Assembly (NCBI RefSeq): GCF_024666615.1
Contig: NZ_CP088297.1
Location: forward strand, 1,798,001-1,862,000
Source of the DNA: Aquabacterium sp. J223
GTDB lineage: Bacteria > Pseudomonadota > Gammaproteobacteria > Burkholderiales > Burkholderiaceae_C
DNA length: 64,000 nucleotides
Reading direction: 5' to 3'
Position 1 is the stretch's first letter. Every line of letters begins with the position of its first letter. This document shows positions 57,860 to 64,000 of the stretch, piece by piece. The translations under genes and the position numbers were made by a program. The notes below the pieces were generated by a model. It had not been told where the DNA came from and made no database searches. It worked only from the letters and a program-made list of their open reading frames with translations.

Positions 57860-59026
57860 TCACTCCTTGGCCATGATGAGGGTGGCACTGCCGTGCCGCG
57901 TTCCGAGCGAGCCGCCGGTGCCGTGCGCCAGCGCCAGGCCGCAGTCGCGCACCTGCACCGCCGGATGGGCTTCGCCGCGCAGCTGGCGCACCGCCTCGAT
58001 CACCTTGGTCATGCCGCCGCGATTGGACGGGTGGTTGTTGCACAGCCCGCCCCCGTCGGTGTTGAACGGCAGCTTGCCGACGCCCGAGATGAGGTTGCCG
58101 TCGGAGACGAACCTGCCGCCTTCGCCCTTCTTGCAAAAGCCCAGGTCCTCGAGCTGCATCAGCACCGTGATCGTGAAGCTGTCGTAGATCGACGCGTACT
58201 GGATGTCGGACGGCTTCACGCCGGCCTCTTCGAAGGCGATCGGGCCCGACCAGGCCGCGCCCGAGTAGGTGAGGTCGACCTTGCCGCCCAGCTGGCCCTT
58301 GACCGCCTCGCCGGCGCCGAGGATCTTGACGACCGGGCGCTTCAGGCTGCGCGCGATCTCGGGCCGCGTGACGATGAGCGCACCGCCGCCGTCGCTGACC
58401 ACGCAGCAGTCGAGCCGGTGCAGCGGGTCGGCGATCAGCGGCGAGTTGACGACGTCCTCCACCGTCACCACCTCGCGCAGCATCGCGTTGGGGTTGTGCT
58501 GCGCGTGATGCGACGCGGCCACGCGAATCCACGCGAGCTGCTCGCTGGTCGTGCCGTACTCGTGCATGTGGCGCATCGCCGCCATCGCGTACATGTTGGC
58601 GGTGGCCGGGCCGAACGGAAACTCGAAGGGCGTGTCGGCGGTGGCGCCGAAGTTGCGCGGCGCGGTGCCGGTGGCCATGCCCTCGGCGCGCGGCCGGCCG
58701 GCCAGCGTGATCAGCGCGACGTTGCACTTGCCGGCGGCGATGGCCTGCGCGGCGTGGCTCACGTGCACCAGGTACGACGAGCCGCCGACGTCGGTCGAGT
58801 CGACGTGCCGCACCTTGAGACCGAGGTAGTCGACCATGCTGAGCGGGCCCAGGCCCGGGGCGTCGCCAGCGCAGTAGTAGGCGTCGACGTCCTGCTTGCT
58901 CAGGCCGGCGTCTTCGAGCGCGCCCTTGGCCACTTCGGCGTGCAGCTGCACCACCGACTTGTCGACGGCCTTGCGCGTCGGGTGCTCGAACACCCCCGCA
59001 ATGCAGGCCTTGCCTTTGATCGTCAT
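57860..59026 (-). CDS. Thiolase-fold protein lacking the nucleophilic Cys, second copy
   Basis: A 388-residue thiolase-superfamily protein. In place of the usual nucleophilic Cys it reads VRHVDSTDVGGSSYLVHVSH. The C-terminal His motif is FNTDGGGLCNNHPSNRGGMT. With its DUF35 neighbour it parallels Ltp2-type aldolase pairs, and it shares the MHEYGTTSEQLA and DLGFCKKGEGGRFVSDG segments with the protein at 36047. The ATG at 59026 is used. It is read leftward as the first of a unit containing the DUF35 gene and probably the Bug gene. Confidence 0.82.
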   Translation of the reverse strand: MTIKGKACIAGVFEHPTRKAVDKSVVQLHAEVAKGALEDAGLSKQDVDAYYCAGDAPGLGPLSMVDYLGLKVRHVDSTDVGGSSYLVHVSHAAQAIAAGKCNVALITLAGRPRAEGMATGTAPRNFGATADTPFEFPFGPATANMYAMAAMRHMHEYGTTSEQLAWIRVAASHHAQHNPNAMLREVVTVEDVVNSPLIADPLHRLDCCVVSDGGGALIVTRPEIARSLKRPVVKILGAGEAVKGQLGGKVDLTYSGAAWSGPIAFEEAGVKPSDIQYASIYDSFTITVLMQLEDLGFCKKGEGGRFVSDGNLISGVGKLPFNTDGGGLCNNHPSNRGGMTKVIEAVRQLRGEAHPAVQVRDCGLALAHGTGGSLGTRHGSATLIMAKE

Positions 59027-59133
59027 GTCTTGCTGGTCTCCTGTCGGTTGAAAGCGGGCGCGAGCGCGACGGTCGGTCGCGACGGCGACCGGGTTCGGCA
59101 GGCAGTGAATGGAGCGCCGGCGGAGCCGGGCGC

Positions 59134-60063
59134 TCAGCCGGTAGCGGCGGGCATTCGGCGGCGCTTCTCGGGTGCGGCGGTGGCCGCGGGCTCCGCTGTG
59201 CGCACCTCGGAGCCGGGCGCCATCGTGAGGGCCGCGCCCGCATGGCCGAAGCCGAACGAAATGCTGTCGGCCGCCTCGCGCATGTGGTGCGCGAAGTGCT
59301 GCGGGTCGGCGCGCGTGCGGCTGACGGGCGCCGCCATGGCGAGCGCCGCGATCACGCGGCCCTGGTGATCGAAGATCGGCGCGGCGAAGCCGGCAACGTC
59401 GCTGGACACCTCGCCGATGGTGATCGACAGGCCCTGCTCGCGCACTTGCGGCAGCAGCCGACGCAGGTCGGCGGCGCGTGTGAGCGTCTGCGGCGTCAAC
59501 GGCGTGAACGGGGCGCGCCGCAGGTAGCGCTCGATGTATTCCTCGTCGGAGTGGGCCAGCAGCACGCGGCCTGCCGCCGAGCAATAGAGCGGCCGCGCCG
59601 TGCCGATCGCCACCGAGTAGCGGATGGACTGCGTGCTCTCGATCTTCTCGACGTAGACGGCGGTGCCCGCCTCGCGGTCCATCACCGCGACCAGCACCGT
59701 CTCGCCGCAGCGGTCGACCAGTTCGCGCATGATGGGCGTCGCGATGCGCGAGATCGACACGGTGGGCATGATGGACAGGCCCAGCCGGTAGGCGGCCGGG
59801 CCGAGCACGTAGCGGCCCTCGGTGTTGACGATGTAGCCGTAGCTGCACAGCGGGCGCAGCAGGCCCAGCAGGCTGCTCTTGGGCGACTGCAGCTCGACGC
59901 TCAGCATCGCCAGCGTCGCGCCCTGCGGCACTGCTGCGAGCTGCTCAAGAATGCGCAGGGTCCGGATCAGCGAGCGCGGTCCGGTGTCGAGCGCAACGGG
60001 GCCGTCGGCCAGCGGCTCGTCGGTTTCCCGCTGGGGCTTGCTCTGCTTTCGTTGGGTGGGCAT
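59134..60063 (-). CDS. IclR-family transcriptional regulator
   Basis: A 309-residue regulator with an N-terminal winged helix (SLIRTLRILEQLAAVPQGAT, then LSVELQSPKSSLLGLLRPLC) and the IclR effector domain (YSVAIGTARPLYCSAAGRVL near residues 145-165; SSDVAGFAAPIFDHQGRVIA near 225-245). The ATG at 60063 is taken; 60096 is also possible and neither has a good ribosome site. The C-terminal 40 residues are an unusual Ala/Pro/Arg-rich tail. It is divergent from the SDR gene, and the motif it probably recognises also occurs at 47.7 kb. Confidence 0.87.
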   Translation of the reverse strand: MPTQRKQSKPQRETDEPLADGPVALDTGPRSLIRTLRILEQLAAVPQGATLAMLSVELQSPKSSLLGLLRPLCSYGYIVNTEGRYVLGPAAYRLGLSIMPTVSISRIATPIMRELVDRCGETVLVAVMDREAGTAVYVEKIESTQSIRYSVAIGTARPLYCSAAGRVLLAHSDEEYIERYLRRAPFTPLTPQTLTRAADLRRLLPQVREQGLSITIGEVSSDVAGFAAPIFDHQGRVIAALAMAAPVSRTRADPQHFAHHMREAADSISFGFGHAGAALTMAPGSEVRTAEPAATAAPEKRRRMPAATG

Positions 60064-60128
60064 GGGGCGTGGCAGCGTGCAGCGGACGGTGCTCATCGTA
60101 CGCCGGTTGCGCGGCCCGAGGCCAAAGG

Positions 60129-60175
60129 TTCCTAAATACGAACGGCATTCTGTAATCCGCACGCCTCCCTAGAAT
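60129..60175 (+). promoter_or_regulatory. SDR-operon promoter with the shared IclR-type element
   Basis: TTCTGT (60148-60153), 16 bases, TAGAAT (60170-60175) form the likely promoter of the SDR gene (start 60209). The preceding TTCCTAAATACGAACGGCAT matches the segment at 47696 at most positions. Its location between iclR and its divergent neighbour is where an IclR protein normally binds. Confidence 0.58.
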
Positions 60176-60208
60176 CTTCGGACCCCCATCAGAGATCAGG
60201 AGCGAGAC

Positions 60209-60967
60209 ATGTTCAGTGGACAGGCATTGCAGGACCGCGTGGCCTTCGTGACCGGCGCCGGACAGGGCATCGGCGCGGCCGTGGCCGAGGCGTTCGGCGC
60301 GCAGGGCGCCAAGGTCGCCGTCGTCGACCTGCGCATCGCCAATGCGGAGAAGGTCGCTGCCGGTATCCGTGAGCGCGGCGGCCGCGCCCAGGCCTTCGCC
60401 TGCGATGTGTCCGACCGCCAGCAGGTCGACGCCGCCGTGCAGCAGGTCAACGAGGCCTTCGGCCCGGTCGAGATCCTGGTGAACAACGCCGGCATCACCC
60501 GCACGGCGATGCTGCACCGCATGACCGCCCCGCAGTGGGACGAGGTGATCGCGGTGCACCTCACCGGCAGCTTCAACTGCCTGCAGGCGGTGGTCAACGG
60601 CATGATGGAGCGCGAGCAGGGCTGGATCATCAACGTGACGTCGACGGCCGGCATCCTCGGCACGCTGGGCCAGATCAACTACGGCTCGGCCAAGGCCGGC
60701 CTGCTGGGCTTCACCAAGTCGGCGGCGAAGGAACTGGCCCGCTACAACATCGTCGTCAACGCCGTCGCCCCGGGCGCCGCCACGCCGATGACCGAGACCA
60801 TCCGCACCGACCCGCGCTTCAAGGACGCGTACCTGCAGCGCGTGCCGCTCGGCCGCTGGGCCGAGCCGGCCGAGCTGGCGCCGGTGTTCGTGTTCCTCGC
60901 CTCGCCCGGCGCGAGCTACGTCACTGGCCAGCTGATCGGCGTCGACGGCGGCCTGTCGATCCACTGA
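60209..60967 (+). CDS. Short-chain dehydrogenase/reductase (FabG-like)
   Basis: A 252-residue classical SDR. It has the cofactor motif TGAGQGIG near residues 15-22, NNAGITRTAM near 91-100, the catalytic Ser (VTSTAGILG), Tyr and Lys (YGSAKAGLLGF) near 142-165, and the C-terminal GQLIGVDGGLSIH. Asp in VVDLRIA after the first beta-alpha unit favours NAD over NADP. It probably oxidises a 3-hydroxyacyl-CoA of the pathway. AGGAGCGAG precedes the ATG. It is the first gene of a rightward IclR-linked unit. Confidence 0.92.
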   Translation: MFSGQALQDRVAFVTGAGQGIGAAVAEAFGAQGAKVAVVDLRIANAEKVAAGIRERGGRAQAFACDVSDRQQVDAAVQQVNEAFGPVEILVNNAGITRTAMLHRMTAPQWDEVIAVHLTGSFNCLQAVVNGMMEREQGWIINVTSTAGILGTLGQINYGSAKAGLLGFTKSAAKELARYNIVVNAVAPGAATPMTETIRTDPRFKDAYLQRVPLGRWAEPAELAPVFVFLASPGASYVTGQLIGVDGGLSIH

Positions 60968-61069
60968 GCTGCGCGCAGCACCCGCACGTCACCCCGGCCC
61001 TCGTCGGGGTGGCGCTCGCCCGTGCCCGCGCGAGCGCTCCTCCGTCAGGCCACCATTTACTCGCACGCC

Positions 61070-63211
61070 ATGCCCGACATCCGCGATAGCGCCATGCACC
61101 GCCTGTTCCATCCGCGCTCGGTCGCCGTCTACGGCGCCTCGTCGGATCCCCGCAAGATCGGCGGCCGGCCGCTGGACTTCATCAAGTCGACGCACTTCGA
61201 CGGCGCGCTGTACCCGATCAACCCTCAGCACCGGGAGATCCAAGGGCTGAGGGCCTACCCGACGGCCGAGGCCATCGAGGGCCCGGTCGACATGGCGATC
61301 GTCGCCGTGCCGGCGCCGCACGTCGTCGCGGCGCTGGAGGATTGCGCGCGCAAGAAGGTCGGCGGCGCCGTGGTGCTGAGCGCCGGCTTCGCGGAGGTCG
61401 GCGGGCAGGGGCTGGACTGGCAGCGCCAGATCACCGAGCTGACGCGGCGCACCGGCATGCGCGTCGTCGGGCCCAACTGCATGGGCCTGATCAACGTGCG
61501 GCGCGGAATGCTGGGCACCTTCACGCCGAGCGCGGCCGGTTTCGGGTTGGTGCCGGGACGCATCAGCCTGGTGAGCCAGAGCGGCGCCTTCGGCGGCTAC
61601 TGCCTGTCGCTGATCCGCCAGCGCGGCCTCGGGCTGAACCTGTGGGTCACCACCGGCAACCAGAGCGACGTCGACTTCGCCGACTGCGTGCGCTTCTATG
61701 CCGACGACGAGGACACCGACGTGATCGTCGGCTACGTTGAGGCAGTGACCGACAAGGCGCGGCTGGTCGATGCACTGAGCATCGCCCGCGAGCGAGGCAA
61801 GCGCATCGTCATCATGAAGGTCGGCAGCTCCGAGGCCGGCGCCCATGCCGCTGCCTCCCACACCGCCTCGCTGGCCGGATCGGACCAGGTCTACGACGGC
61901 CTGTTCAGGCAGTACGGCGTCTACCGCGCGCGCACCATCGACGAGCTGTTCGACGTGGCCTATGCCTGCTCGCTCGCGCGCAAGCCGCCGCAGGGCAACA
62001 GGCTGGGCCTGCTCACGGTGTCGGGCGGCGTCGGCGCGCTGATGGCCGACGCGGCGGCCGACCACGGGATGGACGTCGCGCCGATGCCCGACGACGCGCA
62101 GCGGCGGCTCAAGGAGATCCTGCCCTTCGCCGGTCCTCGCAACCCGGTCGACATGACGGCGCAGCTGGTCAACGACGTCACGCTGTTCGAGAAGAACTTC
62201 AACATCATGCTGGAGGAGGGCGGCTACGACATCGTCGTGGCCTTCCTCTCCAGCGTCGGCCAGGTGCCGAGCCTGAGCGACGAGCTGCTGCAGCAGCTGA
62301 AGAAGGTGCTGGCGCGCTTTCCGGAGCGCACCATCATCATCTCGATGCTCGCCACGCCGGAGGTGCGCAAGCTCTACGAGGCCGCCGGCGTGATGGTCTT
62401 CGACGAGCCGACCCGCGCGGTGCGCGCTGCCAGCGCGCTGGTGCGCTTCGCCCGCGAGTCGGCGCGCGCACAGGCCGCCGACGCGCCGCCGGCCCTTCCC
62501 GCCGGCGTGCTGTCGGTACCGGCGAAGGCGCTCAACGAAGTCGAGGCCAAGGCCGTACTCGCGAGCGCCGGCATCCCGGTCGTGCGCGAGGTGCTGGCCG
62601 CCACGCAGGACGCGGCGGCGAAGGCGGCCGCCCGGCTCGGCTATCCGGTGGCGCTGAAGATCGCCTCGGTCGAAATCCAGCACAAGTCGGACATCGGCGG
62701 CGTGCTGCTGGGCCTGGCCGACGAGGCGCAACTGCGCGAGGGCTGGCGCACGCTGATGAAGCGCATGGCCGAGCGCGCTCCCGGGGCGAGGCTCGACGGT
62801 GCGGTGGTCGCGCCGATGGTCAAGCGGGGCGTCGAGACGATCATCGGCGTCAACCGTGACCCGGTGTTCGGGCCGGTCGTGATGTTCGGCCTCGGCGGCG
62901 TGTTCGTCGAGGCCTTCAAGGACGTCGCGTTCCGCGTCGCGCCCTTCGGCGTGTCCGAGGCGCGCGCGATGATCGACGAGGTGCGCGGCCGGGTGCTGCT
63001 GACCGGGCTGCGCGGCCAGCCGCCGGCCGACGAGACCGCGCTCGGCGAGGCGATCGCGCGCGTCTCGGTGTTCGCCGCCCACAACGCCGAGCACATCGAC
63101 AGCATCGACATCAATCCGTTCGTCGTGCTGCCGGCGGGCGAGGGCGGGATCGCGCTCGACGCGCTGATCGTGCCACGCGCCACTGACCCCCTACCGAAGG
63201 AGCCCTCATGA
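61070..63211 (+). CDS. NDP-forming acyl-CoA synthetase (acetate-CoA ligase family)
   Basis: A 713-residue fused alpha-beta acyl-CoA synthetase (ADP-forming). It has the CoA-binding Rossmann domain (SVAVYGASSDPRKIGGRPL near residue 18), succinyl-CoA-ligase-like alpha domains with SLVSQSGAFGGYCLSLI near 165, and the phosphorylated-His region SEAGAHAAASHTASLAGSDQ near 258. The C-terminal ATP-grasp domain runs from about 490 (VEAKAVLASAGIPVVRE, LKIASVEIQHKSDIGGV). It converts acids to CoA esters, or the reverse with energy gain. Its stop overlaps the ATG of the following Bug gene, pairing uptake and activation. The ATG at 61070 suits the domain start. Confidence 0.92.
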   Translation: MPDIRDSAMHRLFHPRSVAVYGASSDPRKIGGRPLDFIKSTHFDGALYPINPQHREIQGLRAYPTAEAIEGPVDMAIVAVPAPHVVAALEDCARKKVGGAVVLSAGFAEVGGQGLDWQRQITELTRRTGMRVVGPNCMGLINVRRGMLGTFTPSAAGFGLVPGRISLVSQSGAFGGYCLSLIRQRGLGLNLWVTTGNQSDVDFADCVRFYADDEDTDVIVGYVEAVTDKARLVDALSIARERGKRIVIMKVGSSEAGAHAAASHTASLAGSDQVYDGLFRQYGVYRARTIDELFDVAYACSLARKPPQGNRLGLLTVSGGVGALMADAAADHGMDVAPMPDDAQRRLKEILPFAGPRNPVDMTAQLVNDVTLFEKNFNIMLEEGGYDIVVAFLSSVGQVPSLSDELLQQLKKVLARFPERTIIISMLATPEVRKLYEAAGVMVFDEPTRAVRAASALVRFARESARAQAADAPPALPAGVLSVPAKALNEVEAKAVLASAGIPVVREVLAATQDAAAKAAARLGYPVALKIASVEIQHKSDIGGVLLGLADEAQLREGWRTLMKRMAERAPGARLDGAVVAPMVKRGVETIIGVNRDPVFGPVVMFGLGGVFVEAFKDVAFRVAPFGVSEARAMIDEVRGRVLLTGLRGQPPADETALGEAIARVSVFAAHNAEHIDSIDINPFVVLPAGEGGIALDALIVPRATDPLPKEPS

Positions 63212-64000
63212 CGCGTTTCACAACCCTCGTGCGCCGGCGCATCGCGCTGCTGGCGCTGGGCGCCGCGCTGCTGCCGTCGGGCGCCGGTGCCCAGGACTAC
63301 CCGGCGAAGCCGATCCGCATGGTGGTGCCCTTCGCGCCCGGCGGCACGACCGACGTGCTGGCGCGCATCGTCGCGGAGAAGCTGCAGCAGGTGCTGAAGC
63401 AGCCGGTCGTCGTCGATTCCAAGCCTGGTGCCAACGGCATGCTCGGCGGCGACACGGTGGCCAAGGCCGCGCCGGACGGCTACACCATCCTGCTGACGGT
63501 GGCGAGCGCCCAGACGCTGAACCCCAGCCTCTACAAGATGCCGTACGACCCGCTGAAGGACCTCGCGCCCATCAGCCAGGTGATCAACGCGACGGTGCTG
63601 ATGGTGGTCAACTCCTCGGTGCCGGTCAAGACGGTGCAGGAGTTCGTCGAGCTCGCCAAGGCGCAGCCGGGCAAGCTGAACTACGCCTACGGCACCAGCG
63701 GATTGCAGCTGTTCGTGGAGACCTTCAAGGCGGCCACCGGTACGGACATCGTTGCGGTGCCGTACAAGGGCACCGCGCCGCAGCTGTCGGCCGTGCTGAG
63801 CGGCGAGGTCGCGATGACGATGGACCCATTCACCGCCATCCCGCACATCAAGACCGGCAGGCTGCGCCCGCTCGCCGTGATGTCGGCCAACCGCTTCCCC
63901 AGCCTGCCCGACGTGCCCAGCATCACCGAGGCCGGCTACCCCGGCGTCGAGCTCAACTCGTGGCTCGCGCTGTACGCGCCGGGGGCGACGCCCAAGCCGA
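63208..64000 (+). CDS. Bug/TctC-family solute-binding protein (partial, runs off the window)
   Basis: At least 264 residues of a Bug-family receptor, open to the last base. The signal peptide (ALLALGAALLPSGAGAQ), YPAKPIRMVVPFAPGGTTDV, VVDSKPGANGMLGGD and the region YKGTAPQLSAVLSGEVAMTM are typical; full proteins have about 320 residues. AAGGAG lies 7 bases before the ATG, which overlaps the stop of the synthetase gene. It is probably the receptor for the acid activated by that synthetase. Confidence 0.92.
   Translation, partial: MTRFTTLVRRRIALLALGAALLPSGAGAQDYPAKPIRMVVPFAPGGTTDVLARIVAEKLQQVLKQPVVVDSKPGANGMLGGDTVAKAAPDGYTILLTVASAQTLNPSLYKMPYDPLKDLAPISQVINATVLMVVNSSVPVKTVQEFVELAKAQPGKLNYAYGTSGLQLFVETFKAATGTDIVAVPYKGTAPQLSAVLSGEVAMTMDPFTAIPHIKTGRLRPLAVMSANRFPSLPDVPSITEAGYPGVELNSWLALYAPGATPKP

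Noticed and set aside
60989-63094. 701-codon open frame on the minus strand
   Set aside because: Antisense to the NDP-forming acyl-CoA synthetase; no recognisable domain.

Overview
The window has high GC and looks like a betaproteobacterium of the order Burkholderiales. The evidence is three Bug/TctC-type periplasmic binding proteins, a Gram-negative trimeric porin, acyl-CoA catabolism genes with many paralogues, and a VirB/VirD4 conjugation cluster of the kind carried by integrative elements in this order. No rRNA or tRNA genes and no CRISPR array were seen.

Positions 1 to about 32.8 kb are the right-hand part of an integrative and conjugative element (ICE) that continues off the left edge. 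From left to right it holds: the tail of a GIY-YIG-like protein; a broken radC; a two-gene OLD-nuclease plus UvrD-helicase defence module (Gabija type, 784-4379); and a leftward operon of about 16 kb (20736 to 4828) encoding VirB1, B2, B3, B4, B6, B5, B8, B9, B10, B11, VirD4, an OmpA-like lipoprotein, an LPD7 protein and a DUF1173 protein, mostly joined by 4-base stop/start overlaps. No relaxase is visible. Next come a divergent tRNA 2-selenouridine synthase gene, an AlkB-like membrane di-iron enzyme, a LuxR-type regulator and two small Cys-containing proteins. A gene-poor stretch with a 23-bp inverted repeat follows, then a ParB gene reduced to its two ends, a small membrane protein and an AlpA-type regulator.

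Between AlpA and the ICE integrase (31119-32690) sits an integron remnant: a broken intI (30031-31073, + strand) and a cassette array pointing the other way (26429-29623) with four recognisable attC sites. The three clear cassette genes encode a PD-(D/E)XK-like nuclease, a protein with a HEPN-like RNxxxxH motif, and a DUF6988-like protein. With the Gabija-type pair, the element seems to carry two separate sets of defence-like genes. A truncated IS66 transposase marks the junction with the chromosome.

From 34.0 kb to the right edge is a chromosomal catabolic region: four acyl-CoA dehydrogenases, two acyl-CoA synthetases of the acetoacetyl-CoA-synthetase type, an NDP-forming acyl-CoA synthetase, two CaiB CoA-transferases, two MaoC hydratases, a CitE-like lyase, two thiolase-fold/DUF35 pairs lacking the usual nucleophilic Cys, an SDR, two dioxygenase-type proteins, three Bug proteins and a porin. 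The set fits uptake, CoA activation and beta-oxidation-like breakdown of an unidentified carboxylic acid. Two regulators are present, TetR (41920-42549) and IclR (59134-60063), and each can be tied by repeated intergenic motifs to several promoters. Four frameshifts in this half fall at or beside short G/C runs, so sequencing error is a real alternative to gene decay.
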